DNA of 64,000 bases from Arbacia lixula (Eukaryota; Echinodermata; Echinoidea; Arbacioida; Arbaciidae): the NCBI GenBank assembly GCA_963669155.1, contig OZ022583.1:12878559-12942558 (forward strand), written 5' to 3'. This document shows, piece by piece, positions 52,130 through 64,000 of the stretch; position 1 is the stretch's first letter, and each line of letters begins with the position of its first letter. The notes beneath the pieces were generated by a model. That model was given only the letters and a program-made list of their open reading frames with translations, was not told the origin of the DNA and ran no database searches. The translations under genes and the position numbers were made by a program.

Positions 52130-55100
52130 GTATACAGCAAAAATACAAATTATACAAGTTATATTATTTTTCAATATGGATGAATTATTAAGATAAGATA
52201 ACATAATTTCCGTAATTCTATGGACCCCTTCTGGGTTTGAGATTTCAACGTATTTACAATGATATACAATAACATGACACTAAGATACAGGACGTCACCT
52301 CTTCAGTATTTAGAACATAAGTGCACAGGATTTCTCATGATTCTACAACTATGTGTAACTTCATGACTTTGAATAGCAACATCAATGAATCAAATTCTTT
52401 TTAGGCTAGATTTTAGTAAAAGGGCTTTCTGGGGTGATTTCAATTTGCAAAGAAATTTTAGGCATGCACCCAGTAGTGAGGATAGCGTGGTCCATCCTGT
52501 AAATGAAAGAAAACTAAGTCAGACATTCTTTATAGTTCATGACTCTAAAAATGATGGTGTATTTTTCTTTACTTGTGTGTTAATTCATTATTCATGTTTA
52601 GGTTTATATGTTGAAGTGCAGACATTGTTCAATCCATAATAAATATATGTCCATGTATCTACTTGGAAAGTTCCGTTGTTGAATATATGTTTACAACTAC
52701 TACTCTATTTTACATACAAAAAGCTTCTATATTTCTTGAGAAGATCTATGCATCTTATATTTAGACAGCCTTGAATTGCTGCTTTGGATTACGAAGCATT
52801 ATATTTTTGCTTTGTTTCCATTCGCACAAAGCCTCGCATGGAGTCGAGTCACGCGGTCACATGATCATAACAGGGAGTAAAACCTCAAGGAAAAAACTAT
52901 TTATAATTGCTTCCTTGCTCGGCTCAAGGAAGACATATTCCTTGAAAAATATGGTACACGGAGGATTTGACTGACTCTGTGGACATGATGAAATATGACA
53001 CACACACACACACACCAAGCATGACCGTGGCATGCATGCATACGTACAGGAAAGTATAAAGTGGCCTTGACGTGGGAAACGATAATGGCAGCCTTTTATC
53101 GGCGATTATCTAGGGGAAGTGACTCGATCACATGATAGGCATGCATTCCACGTGATGCCATGGTCGTGCGTGCGCGTATGAGCGTGTTATTTCATTTTGC
53201 CCTGTTTGGCAGATAAATGCCGTAGTCGTATCTGACGGAATGCCAAGATGCTATTAGGTCGACATCTCTAATCCAGTGATTAGAGATTAGAGTTGATTAG
53301 CTGCCAGATTTGTTAGTCATGGTACTTGTGATATGTGGGATTAATTTCCTATATGGAAAGTGACATACTTTTAATGAATATGTCATTCTAGAATGATCAA
53401 ATTTGTCCTCCTGTGGCATGATTTTCAGGTACAAATAGATTTTAAAGGCAGGATGTTTACTAAAAAAAACTGAAGTACTGTGTCCTTGCTGTGATTTACT
53501 TCTCCTCCTCCTCAAACCCTCCTTCTTCTTCTTCTTCTTCTTCTTCTTCTTCTTCTTCTTCTTCTTCTTCTTCTTCTTCTTCTTCTTCTTCTTCTTCTTC
53601 TTCTTCTTCTTCTTCTTCTTCTTCTTCTTCTTCTTCTTCTTCTTCTTCTTCTTCTTCTTCTTCTTCTTCTTCTTCTTCTTCTTCTTCTTCTTCTCTAATG
53701 ATGTAATACAATATTGCAGTATTTATTTCAAAACATCCCAATCCACCCCTTATCCTTAATCTGAGCAGAGCAGCTAAATACTAACTTCTGTTGATGTAAT
53801 ACAATATGATATACATGTACTGCCATATTAATTTCAAAATGTCCCAATCTATCACTCATCTTTAATCTGAGCATAGCAGCTGAATTTTCAGTTGTTTTCA
53901 TGTAATACAATATATTATACTGCTGTATTCATTTAAAAACATCCCAATCTATCCTCCAACTTTAATCTGAGCATTGCAGCTAAATTCTATATTCTTTTAA
54001 TGTACTACAAATGGGTGTGGTAATTTGTCTGGAGAAACTGAAACTTACCATTACAAGTCCATATCATCTTACTAGAAATCGCTTTCATTTAATTAACCGG
54101 TCCTGTACGAGTGCTTTGATTTGATTCCACATTGATGTGAGTGTGGCAGGTATAAGTGAAGTGGAATGTATCAAGTGGCAATATTCTCACAAGTGCAATT
54201 TTCTAAATGGTTGCCCAGTACAGTAGGTTTGAAGTGTTTTTGCTGGAACTTTGCCAGCCAAGGTTCTATGGAGTGTTCACTTGCTGTTTCTTAGAAGTTA
54301 GAACAGTCACAAGTTAGCCTTGTTTTCAGGCTGTTGGGCATTTTTAAAGGGAATATACTGTACTGGGACGGGAAAAAAAAGCCTTCAAAAGGTGATCGTT
54401 AGATATCTTCTTGCCAGTTGTCTTAAATTCATGTATTGTCCATTTTAGAAATTTGCTGTCCAGAAGTTATTTGCCCTCAAAGGATCCACATTTGGAGTTA
54501 TAATTAGTGATTAAATCATAATTCCTTAAAATATTCGGCCCAAACATTTTGAGTAATCACTCCTTACTCCCAATGTGGATCATTTGAGGGCAAATAACTT
54601 TCAGCAAGTTTATAAAATGGACAATACATGAATTTAAGTGGCCCGAAACGTCGAGACTGGTACTCTCTCTTTCAGATTTTGAAAGAAACCTATAGTTAGT
54701 TGCAAAACTTACTAGAACTTTTCTACACTTTTCTCATTTCTTCTTCTTTCTTTTCTCTTTATAACTACTTTGTGACTAGTTCACAACCCTCAATAACCAA
54801 CCACCCTCTTTTCCTTCCTCCATTTCATCCCATTTATTTTCGGTTCGAAACACCGAAAACTAAAGCTAGAAATAGTCTTGTGTAAGTGTTATAAAATATG
54901 GAAATTCACCTCTCCTCTTTTTCACTTTTATACACTTTTCTTTCCTTTATTCACCCCATAGGTGGGTCCGAAAGAATGCAACCACACAGTGTTACCAAAA
55001 GTTTAACTATTTTCTAAATAGTATTTATTAGTACACTCTCACCATGGAAACATTCAAAGAACATTAAGTCTGTAGTTTGTTTGACAATGTTTACATGTAG

Positions 55101-56583
55101 GTGATGTATTTTCTTCTTGCTCCTGGCCTTTCCTATCTGCAGGTTTTTCCTGTCCCATGAAGGCTTTCCCGCGGCACGGCAGGCTCAACTTCTGCCAGAT
55201 TGTGGGCTACAAGGTGGACCCGTCCTTTAGATGGTTCGCCGTTCTTGGACTGTACAGAGATTACGAGGTGAGAGCCTGGGGCCATGCTTATAGCTCAAAC
55301 TAGCAAAATATCTGGCTATTACGTGATTGGGTTAACTAACCGGATCATAAATTAGCCAGCTATTCACGTCTTCATCAGCCCGAAGTAGCTAACTATTTGG
55401 TCAAGAACTCACTGAGTGTTTCTTTTGGGAAAAGTTTGACCAAAGTTATCCTGCAGCAACTACCTATATATGTGGATAAAGGTGATTAAATATATGCCAA
55501 ATAATGGTCTGAAACTTTGTTAGCTGTTTGTGTTTCTACAAATGTATTCTATCTGAAGTAGTCCACCATGGTGCAAAATCACTCAGTATCATCTCTAATC
55601 ATGCAGATATTGGTGCAAAAAATGGGCCAATGGCATAGTAAACCCTGTGTGCGCCATTCAAAGTGTCGCTCAATTGGAATTTAGTGTAATTCATTGTGGA
55701 AAAATGCATCAATTGTGGACAAATAGTTCAAATAACTTTCGCCTCTTTCTCTCCTTTACCAAGGATGGCGACTCCAACTCTGTTTCCGGCGTGGTCCAGA
55801 TCTACTCGGCGACCGTGGATCGCAGCCAGTGCATCGACGCTCAGGCCGTGACCTTTGCCTCGTACCGACGTAGCGACAACAAGGCGTGCAACTCCGTCCT
55901 CATCCTCGTGAACAGGCAGGCTGGCCTGCAGGGCAAGGTGAGAGTTTGAGGCCGTCCCAAGGTCGCTTGCGGCTGATGCATCTTATATCTTGCCTTGGCG
56001 GGATGTCTGTACCTCTTTGGCCCCATTCAGATTAGGCAAGAATAATCTTAGTCACAACAAGCCAGGCAAAAGATATGATATATTATTTGCAAGGTTTTCT
56101 TTTCAAGCTCTAGGTGCAGTATACTCTTTGAGGAAAATATTTGTTCTCAAAGGCTCCGTAGTTGAGACAAGGCCTGTTCAGATAGGGCCAAAAAACAGCT
56201 TAACTGAAGGCGTTTAGATGCCAACAATCTTTTTATTACTTCTCCCTGACAGAAAGATGAAATATCATTTGCAAGGGGCAAGCCCTCATGACACAACAGT
56301 GGTTTAACTTTACACATGTACTACACCTGGACTTACTTTATGGGATGTCAAACAAAGCAAAATGACACATTATCGATTCAATTTAATTGATTTTTTCATC
56401 GAAATCACTATGGTTATTGAGTTTGTCCATATAAATATTACAGTGGATAATTGAACTGACTCACTGTTGTGATTCTTCGTTGAAAATCAATGCTTTTGTG
56501 ACATCAGCAGATGATTTATTTTGCACCACCAAAAGTTAGTACACAGTCTCAGTTAAACCACCGGTGTATAAATGGGCCTATAT

Positions 56584-56614
<31 letters not shown>

Positions 56615-59000
56615 GTCATCCTGAGCCCTTGTACAATGTTTTTCACTGTTACTTTTGCTTTTTAATACCTTTTTTATTCCATGATGCTTCTCTCTCTGCC
56701 TAGATTCACATTATTGAGCTGGGTCCTCATCTGGATGGGAACTGTGCGCTGAGCAACCACACGGAGCAGGTCAACTTTGATGACGAGGAGAGATACGACT
56801 TCCCCGTCACCGTTCAGGTGGGCAATTTTCATATTTTTTCATTTCATTTCGTTTCATTTATTCAACCATTATAAACACGAAACAAAAATACAAAATATTT
56901 ACAAACGTAAAATAATGGTACAGATCCCTTGAAAGCAAATCTGCTTATGGGCGGGGCCCTTAACAAAACACAATACATGCATAGTGATAAACAATAAAAA
57001 TTTTAAGGAAATCAAATTAATAAATTGATTTGCATAATCACACACGACACTGATCTGATCACAATATCTGATTCCAATTACCGCTTTCCAAATTGAGTTC
57101 AGTTCTCGATACCGCATTTATGGAAATGTCCTCCCATGATGCACTGCGCTGCAACGTTCTTCATTTTGTTGCAGTCATGTCCCCTTCAGATGTCATACAC
57201 TAGTACACTAGATTGGAAGTAGGCATGACTACTAACATTATCCGATGATGATCCCATTCACCATACACAATTCAAACCTGCTCACAGTATGTTTTTGCTC
57301 CATTTTCACTCCCGAAGGAGTGCTTCTTCCTAGTTGTTGTTTTTTTCACATTCTACCCTCAGCCAATCTTTTGAACATGATCCATATAAATATATGATGC
57401 GATAGTATTTCTATCATTGTTATCATAAATGATATTTATTATTATTATTATCATTATTATTGTTTATTCCATGCTACTCGCTCTCCTGTAGGTGAGCTCC
57501 TCCCATGGTCTAGTCTATATCCTAACCAAGCTGGGTCGCGTCAAGGTGTGTGATGTCGAGACGGGCACATTCCTCTGCAGCTCGCGTGCCTCGCACCTCA
57601 CGGTCTTCAGCTGTATGCCTGACAGCGACGGCAAGAGGATCCTGGGCGTCAGCCGATGCGGCAGGGTAAGTCTAACCTGCCTACATCCCAACAATGATGG
57701 CGCTATTAAAGCCATCATATCAGAGCCGTCTATACACCAAGTTTGTCCAACGCGGTTTCAATAGGGGGCAACATGGCGCATGTTATCTGCTTGCCCAACA
57801 AAGCAACACTTTTTGAAATTGGATTGGCCAACCTCTGTGTATAGATTGCTCTGATGTGCAATAGCCCTGAACCCTGGCAGCACCATCCAGTTTAGTTACA
57901 TGCCAATTTCAACATTGTGTATTGCCTATGGGACTGAGAGAGTCCCATATCCCACGTATCCAATATCCTACTCCACCTTGCCAAGATATCAGATCAACTT
58001 TTCTTGACACTAATGCTCATTAGAATGCAACTGGTACATGACTGATTGTGTTGTCTCAGCAACTTCTGTGAACTCCTTCAAAAATAGGCTTGACAAATAT
58101 TGGATTAATAATCATGATCATCTTTATGAGCCTGTATAGGCTGTATGTATTTTACACACTGTCCTGACCTACATACATGTTAACGTGATAAGTCAAGGAA
58201 ACTGTTTCAATCTACGATCGATGAACAGGCGAAGTCCTACAATCATCGTTGGATTAAAGTAAAGTAAAGTAAAGTATGACCCTTCTATGCCTGATACTGT
58301 GGAAAGGCCTACAGAAAGTTCACTGTGCAGGTTAGATAAGGCCCAACTTCTGTTGTTTTTGCTCAACAGCGGACGAACCACGCCAACAGACAAGCCAATT
58401 GGCGATCAAAGTATATCACGATTTAAGGGACTGACGAATGAATTTTAGTGGATGCTCCCTCAAACTTTTTATGCCATCACCACAAAGTGGTTGGTGGCAT
58501 TATGTTTCTGATTTTTCAGTTCGTCCTGATTTCATTTATGTATTTATGCTAAAAAAGCAATCAACTGAAATTCATCAGACTGGGGCTAATGATGGCATAT
58601 GACAGTACAATTGAGTGATGATATGTTTGGTCTGACAGGGCAAAGATCTCTTGTCAAGTTTAAATCCTGGAGTGGTGCTTGAGAAATACTTGACCAAATA
58701 TCACCAAATTTGGTACAGTGACAATTTATGACAACTCTAATAATTCTTTCCCATTTGGATCAGATGATCAAAGTTCAGAGGTCATAGATCAAAATCAAAT
58801 CCCAAACTCCACTGTGCAATTACTCAAAATATATTTTTTACACTGTGATAACTCGTGATATAACAATGTGACCTCTCTTCTTACTGCAGCTTCTCTCCCT
58901 GGCCGTGAAGGAGAAGGCGATTGTAGCGCACGCACGGACCGTCTTAAAGCGACCCGCGATCGCAGACAGACTTGAGAGGACGTTTACCGAGACTCTCTGA
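51974..59000 (+). CDS. Clathrin terminal-domain gene, second version (block B, exons 2-7)
   Basis: Exons at 51974-52129, 55143-55267, 55764-55937, 56704-56817, 57492-57665 and 58890-59000 repeat the last six exons of the gene at 2543-36871 with identical splice phases and the same stop. The encoded 284 residues are identical; I count 15 synonymous and no amino acid changes over 854 bases. No copy of the first visible exon lies before them. The simplest reading is the second allele of the same gene, placed after the first by the assembly. A real tandem copy lacking its 5' end is the alternative, but that would be expected to accumulate coding changes. Confidence 0.85.
53522..53694 (+). repeat. 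(CTT)n triplet array, block B
   Basis: Nearly pure CTT over ~172 bases, shorter and less interrupted than the block A allele. Confidence 0.98.
54348..54638. mobile_element. Palindromic TTAA MITE, truncated allele (block B)
   Basis: The left end is intact after TTAA at 54344-54347. The right ~60 bases are replaced from 54639 by unrelated sequence (TGGCCCGAAACGTCGAGACT...). Confidence 0.85.
55143..55267 (+). CDS. Terminal-domain gene, exon 3 (block B)
   Basis: The acceptor is TATCTGCAG and the donor is GAG|GTGAGA. It has the same protein as 30979-31103 with four synonymous differences. The following intron lacks the LINE fragment found in block A. Confidence 0.88.
55764..55937 (+). CDS. Terminal-domain gene, exon 4 (block B)
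   Basis: The acceptor is TTTACCAAG and the donor is AAG|GTGAGA. All 174 bases are identical to 32207-32380. Confidence 0.88.
56704..56817 (+). CDS. Terminal-domain gene, exon 5 (block B)
   Basis: The acceptor is CTGCCTAG and the donor is CAG|GTGGGC. One synonymous difference from 34191-34304. Confidence 0.88.
56832..57000 (-). mobile_element. Retroelement 3' end with (AATGA)n tail, minus strand (block B)
   Basis: Allele of 34319-34500. Confidence 0.55.
57492..57665 (+). CDS. Terminal-domain gene, exon 6 (block B)
   Basis: The acceptor is TCCTGTAG and the donor is AGG|GTAAGT. Six synonymous differences from 35573-35746 (for example CGA/CGC, GAC/GAT, AGT/AGC). Confidence 0.88.
58043..58275 (+). 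mobile_element. LINE 3' end with (GTAAA)n tail (block B only)
   Basis: Flanked by ATGAC (58038-58042, 58276-58280), a short target duplication. It begins in a reading frame with SVNSFKNRLDKYW, a CR1/L2 C-terminal motif, and ends in GTAAAGTAAAGTAAAGT. Block A has an uninterrupted site. Confidence 0.85.
58890..59000 (+). CDS. Terminal-domain gene, last coding exon with stop (block B)
   Basis: The acceptor is TTACTGCAG; all 111 bases match 36761-36871, including the TGA at 58998-59000. Confidence 0.88.
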   Translation, partial: LLSLAVKEKAIVAHARTVLKRPAIADRLERTFTETL

Positions 59001-60190
59001 CACCACTCTTGCCTTAAAGTAACACAAAGACAATATAGAAAATCCAGAATCAGAGAGGTGTTTTGCATGTTCCCTTTTTTGTACGAATGTGGCATGACCC
59101 ACACCTGACCACTCCGCCGCGGTTCTGTCACACCGGACGTCATTACGTGAGGTTGCTAAAAATCGTGAAAGATGAATTTCACACGACCAGATTTGGAGAG
59201 TTTGATGGTCCGAACGGATATCGTGGATGAAAAAATAGTTAAGACCAGTGTTTTGTTCCCTGTCGATGTGTTGAAGGTCAAGAACAATATCGGTGATTGT
59301 AAAGGTCAAGCACAAGGTCAGAGGTTGTGAAGGTCATACTCAATGTTACTGGTTTGAGAAGAGCCTTCAATGTAGCTGATTAAGGAGCACAGCAAACAGT
59401 GATAGAAAAATCATTCATGTTACATGCCAGCGAGTAGGTCGTGGTGAAGATCAGATAAGCTACCAGTCGTGCTTGTAGTGGAAGATCAAAAGTTTGCAGC
59501 CGAAGTCAGCAATTCTGAAGGTCGCCCTCAATGTCAAAAGTGGGAAGTTCACAATCAGCAGAAAAAAATATGAAGACAACTACACAGGGAGTGACAGGAT
59601 TTGGGGGTATCTATCGCTCTCTAGTTGTGTTACAACCCTCCCGAAGGATGGATGCTTGTGAAGAATTGGAACATGACTTTAGTTTTTGGTTAGATCTCCC
59701 TTTCTTCCTTGGGGAGAGGGATTTGCCTGGTAATGACTTGAGCTAGGTGCTAAAGAGCTCATTGGTGGAGACGTCTTTGAGAAGTCCCCGAGACTTGCTG
59801 GAGACTGGAAAAAGTCGGTCAGAAATTAAACATGCTTGACTTCACCAAACTCCTCGGAGAACTGGCTGGTCTCCTGGAGATGTCACGGAGAGTCACTCTT
59901 TGAGACAACTCTGAGACCTTCTGGAAACTGGAAAAAGTTTTTTAAAGAATTGAACATACCTCGACTCCCTGGAGACCTGCCTGGCCTCCAGGAGCCGTCA
60001 GGGAGACACAGTCTCCACACGTACTCCACCAGGTCACCAACTAGTCTCCAGACCAATGTACCCACTTTGGCTGCTGCGATGTAGTTCATGCCTTTAAAGA
60101 CGTTGAAATGCATAAGAAGCTCACATTCACTGCCGAAAATCTATGCCAGCACGAGATATTCCTGTCTACTGTAACTCTTCATGCACCTGG

Positions 60191-60345
60191 GCCCCGTTGC
60201 ATAAAACTTACCATTAATGGTAACTCTACCATCAATGGTAACTACCATGGTCACATCGCTGGACAGCCAATCAACTTCAAGGTTTCCATAGAAGTTGCCA
60301 TTGATAGCAAAGTTACCATCAATGGTAAGTTTTATGCAACAGGGC
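60191..60345. mobile_element. CCTGG-type MITE, complete copy
   Basis: GCCCCGTTGCATAAAACTTA start and complementary end. The flanks are CCTGG on the left and CCAGG on the right (60346-60350), differing at the centre base. Confidence 0.88.
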
Positions 60346-60350
60346 CCAGG

Positions 60351-62125
60351 TGAAATGCTGCTTAATGGGATTTGTGTGCGTTATTGGGTGATAAAATGCA
60401 CACCTGGCACACAAAGAGTTACAACAACACTCATCTTTAAAAAGTCTGCAGTGATCCATCACTTTATGCCCCCCCCCCCCCCCCCCCCCAGTATGTCACA
60501 CAGATACTACCCAAAACTTACTGCTGAAGTAAAAAAAATGTTTTTTTCTTCATTCATTTACGGGATGGAGCACGCTATCCTTACTACTGGGTGTATGCCT
60601 AAAAATGTCTTTGTAAATTGATATTCCCCCAGAAAGCCCTTTCACTAAAAAGAAAAAAAATGTTTGTTTGTAGTGATCTGAAATATGATTAAACATGCCT
60701 CAGTATTTGAGAGTATAAAATGTATGTTTGGAACCACAGAACATTGTTTCTGCATTGTTTGCTCACACCTATAATGCACAAGGCAAGTTTTCTGTAAGAA
60801 TGTTTCATTTAAATGAAAACATTTTCTCATCAAAGAAGGCTCAATTTCACAATGATGTGTAAAATCTTCCCTTTGCCATTTCCTTTACAAAAAGTCTTGA
60901 TATCATAAATGTTTTTATACAAAAAAAAGGGAAAGTGGTTTGTTCCATAAAGTTGGTGACTTTAGTACTGGGGGTGTCTGTATTCATTGCTAAAAGATAA
61001 ACAGTTAAACGTTAACTTTTTAGAAAGGAGACATTGTGTCCTTTTTCTGTGTACAATTCACGATTATTAATTCTTTGATAGTGCAATTTTGTATCAACCA
61101 GTGGGGTGTGCATTTGCGCCTTGTATCATGTGTACATGTATGTGTAGAAATTAACATGTGCGCTATAAATGCTAAATGTTTGTGTGCAACTTTGAAGGTT
61201 TTAGATTGACGAATGAAGAAGATATCAACATACATGTAATGGGAAAACAGGAGGAATGATTTGGATCATCTGCAAGTGTCAAAAATGAAGAAACCACCAA
61301 ATTGTGTTTTTATGCGTTTGTCTGTTTTTATATAAAACTGGTGCTTTTTCCCTTTGTAGCGTGTAATTTGATCATTTAGATGTACTGAGTTTAAACTTAA
61401 AAAATAATGTTCCATGAATCCAACCAGAGTTTGAAGATCATGAAAGCGTGAATCTGTTAGCTTATGGTGTTTTATATATTGAATCATAGGACAATGCTAG
61501 TCAACGTTGCTATAAAAAAGGAGGGGGTACCAGGGTATATATAAGACATATACAAACAGAGTTTTACAAAAATTATGAAAGCCTGATTCTGTAAGCACAA
61601 AGCTTTCCGATCATGAAAGTGTGATTCTGTTACCATATGATATTTTTTTATATTGAATCATGAGAGAATGTTGTCCAAAGATGCCACAAGAAGTGGGTCT
61701 GAAGCTTATGGTATACCAGGAATGCACATCTTGATCTGTTTTTAGTATTTACTTTTAATATTTTATACTCCAACTGCAAGTCATTGCCTCATTGTTCAAT
61801 TCCGTCTCCTTGTGACTACAGAATTGTGAGCATTGTCATTATCGTCTGTCACAAAGACATTCTTGGTACTTATTCTCAGGGGTTTTGCTTTACGCGTTGT
61901 TTTCATGTAAACGAGCCAGCTCTCATATGATAATTATGGTTGATGTATCAAGCTGCTCATCATTTTCCCCTACAAGTTTGCAATAGGTGTATTAAAATAG
62001 GGGTGGTATGTTTGATGTTTAGTTTCAACATTCAAGAGTTAGTACTTTCATTTACATGTAGGCAAAATTGAGCTTATTTATGGTACCATACTCCTTCACT
62101 TTAATGTGACGATTTCAGATCAGTA
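60351..62125. other. 3' flank, no gene seen
   Basis: Single-copy AT-rich sequence. C run at ~60471-60489; a repeat patch at 60570-60620 similar to 4357-4413; a diverged ~178-base direct repeat (61434-61510 with 61613-61690) around GATCATGAAAGYGTGAWTCTGTTA. It could be long 3' UTR. Confidence 0.5.
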
Positions 62126-62145
62126 ATGTGTGTCTTTCCATTTAC

Positions 62146-62338
62146 CCCCCCCCCCCTTCTCTCTCTCTTCACATCTCTCTCACTCCCCCCCCCCCTCTCT
62201 ATCTCTCTCTCTCCACCCTCTCTCTCTGTCCCTCTCTCTTTCTCCACCCCCCTCCCCTCTCTCTCTCTCTCTCTTCACATCTCTCTCACTCCAACCTCTC
62301 TCTTTCTCTTCACATCTCTCTCACTCCCCCCTCTCTAT

Positions 62339-62385
<47 letters not shown>

Positions 62386-62416
62386 TCCCTCTCCCTCCCT
62401 ATCTCTCTCTCTCTCT

Positions 62417-62452
<36 letters not shown>

Positions 62453-62540
62453 ATCCCTCTCTCTCACTCTCTCTCTTGACCCCTTCTCTCTCTCTCTTCA
62501 CATTCCTCTCACTCCCCCTCTCTCTCACTCTCTGTCTCTT
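62146..62540 (+). repeat. Polypyrimidine / (CT)n tract
   Basis: About 390 bases of C/T-rich sequence with pure (CT)n at ~62347-62380. Predicted frames are compositional. Confidence 0.95.
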
Positions 62541-63666
62541 CCCTATGTCAATCCCTTCACATATCAATTTCTGCTGTTTATTTTTTCTCTTACTTAAGTT
62601 AATGCTTTTCTTTCTCATCAATTCTGATCTTTACTGTCACAACAAACCATTAAGAACAAACACTATAATCATGCATGTCATTGCGTACCATGAAGAGGAA
62701 AACCTATAGGAAAATTATCAGTTTCTTAGTGTAGATACAAATTTAATTTAGTACAATTTATTGTGAGTTCATGTTATTTATTTTTGGAAGTGCAATACAT
62801 TCTTTTTCAATCGTTGATGAGTGATAACAACTGTTGTGTATGATGTATATTCTTGTATCAAGGCTTGCTGTAATAAACTCCTTGGTAATGCAGAAGGAGA
62901 ACAAAGGGAATGAGGTAGTGCATGTGATGTTGCACTTTTTACATGCCCAACATGTATTGCTTGATAATAATGTCTGTATACATGTATTAGCGGTATTTAT
63001 GTGGGCTATTGATGATGTTTCTTAAAAAAAAAAAAAGAGAAAACCTTGTGTGTTAAAACAACCTGTTCCACCCATGTTCTTCCAACCTCTTTTGATTAGA
63101 CCTGTCTGTGTTTAGAAATGTAAGCTCTATATATCTACAGATGTTAACAGGCTATACATTTGTTATTGTGTTAAAATGTACTTAATTCAATACTCACAGA
63201 ATACAATGTTTTCACCTAGCATACTTTCCCATTTTAACATGTCCAAATTGCAGTGAATAAGTTTGTGGTATTCCTTTTTTGTTGCTGAGAACTTGCAGTT
63301 TGTGCCATAATTTTTTTTAGACAATGAGGTGATTGTCTTGTTCCCCACATAGACTTTGATTATAAATTATTAAGTCTCAAGGCAATGAGATTAATTATCA
63401 CAATTAATGAGCCATATATATATAAATGAGTCATTTATGTATTGCTTGGCCATAATCACATAACAATATGCATCAACAAACTTCAAGAGTAAGTGACATT
63501 GAATTTGGTTTTAAGTTTGGGGATAAAATGATAACTGCTTATGCCTGTCTGTCCAATGATCGTGTGTGTTTTTTTAGAGCCCGCTGTTTTTCTATAGTGC
63601 AATTATCATTTTCCTCTGCTTCTGTGTATCTCTTTGTGTGCAATTGTTTTCGATAGGAATCTGTGC
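62541..63666. other. 3' flank, no gene seen
   Basis: AT-rich. An AATAAA hexamer at 62872-62877 could serve as a poly(A) signal, but nothing ties it to the gene. Confidence 0.4.
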
Positions 63667-63670
63667 TTAA

Positions 63671-64000
63671 AGGGAATATACTGTAGTGGGAAGACAAAAA
63701 GCCTTCAAAAGGGTGATCATGAGCAATCTTATTGTCAATGATCTTAAATTCTTGCTGAAATCTATCTGCCCTCAAATAATCCACATTTGGAGTAATTAGT
63801 GAGTAAATCACAAATACTCAAAATGTTCAGCCCGAACATTTTCAGGATTTCACAAATTTTGACCAATTACTCCAAATGTGGATCATTTAAGGGCAAATAA
63901 CTTTTCAGCAAGTTTCTAAAATGGACAATACATGAATTTAAGACCATTGACAATAAGATTGCTCACACTCCCCCTTTTGAAGGCTTTTTGTCTTCCCAGT
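63671..64000. mobile_element. Palindromic TTAA MITE, copy 6, cut by window end
   Basis: TTAA at 63667-63670, AGGGAATATACTGTAGTGGG start and the same palindromic arms; the right end is about 13 bases beyond the window. Confidence 0.9.

Larger units (their letters stand above)
38356..60286 (+). repeat. Block B of the ~21 kb repeated segment (haplotype B)
   Basis: The first base after the N gap already aligns with 17459 of block A, and the match continues to 60286, which pairs with the last base before the gap. Block-B-only insertions include 38377-38727, 43926-44165, 44445-44815, 47578-47755, 47834-49975, 50161-51226 and 58043-58275. Confidence 0.92.

Noticed and set aside
38356-60286. True tandem duplication producing two clathrin-like genes
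   Set aside because: Block limits coincide with the N gap, the second copy lacks the first visible exon, and the encoded residues are identical.

Overview
The window is non-coding-rich DNA from an animal nuclear genome. It has AT-rich introns with GT..AG splice sites, long C/G homopolymers, TACATGTA-rich stretches, many short terminal-inverted-repeat (TIR) elements and one 200-base N gap. The repeat flavour, with (AATTG)n and (GTAAA)n retroelement tails, long G/C runs and very high allelic difference, fits a highly heterozygous invertebrate deuterostome. An echinoderm such as a sea urchin is my first guess and amphioxus the second; this is inference. One protein-coding gene can be supported. 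It lies on the + strand and encodes a clathrin heavy chain-like N-terminal beta-propeller (terminal domain) that stops just after the propeller. Coding exons are at 2543-2762, 27600-27755, 30979-31103, 32207-32380, 34191-34304, 35573-35746 and 36761-36871 (stop). All phases join correctly and give 357 residues; only a short N-terminal exon upstream is missing. Full clathrin heavy chains are about 1675 residues, so this paralogue has no linker/leg, trimerisation region or light-chain-binding region. LAYOUT. 1-17458 is intron 1 with the first visible exon and many transposon fossils. 17459-38155 (block A) and 38356-60286 (block B) are two diverged versions of the same ~21 kb, holding the last six coding exons; they are separated exactly by the N gap (38156-38355). 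60287-64000 is single-copy flank. Across 854 coding bases the blocks differ by 15 substitutions, all synonymous, while introns differ by many indels and insertions. Because the repeat unit begins and ends at the gap, the best reading is that two overlapping contigs from the two haplotypes were scaffolded end to end. The gene is therefore probably single-copy, and block A versus B is a natural allele comparison. Read that way, the A/B comparison gives empty-versus-filled sites for many transposons. There is a group of TTAA-flanked families whose ends all start with AG, a palindromic MITE present at least seven times, and two pogo/Tc1-like TA-flanked elements, one with an excision-footprint-like TACAGTA in the other haplotype. 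There is also a 1.07 kb foldback element with a 9-bp target duplication that carries a 5S-rRNA-like core, a MITE with CCTGG duplications, and haplotype-specific LINE 3' ends. A CpG-rich island with NRF1-, CCAAT- and CRE-like sites sits in intron 1 in both blocks and may be an internal promoter. No tRNA, CRISPR or prokaryotic feature was seen.
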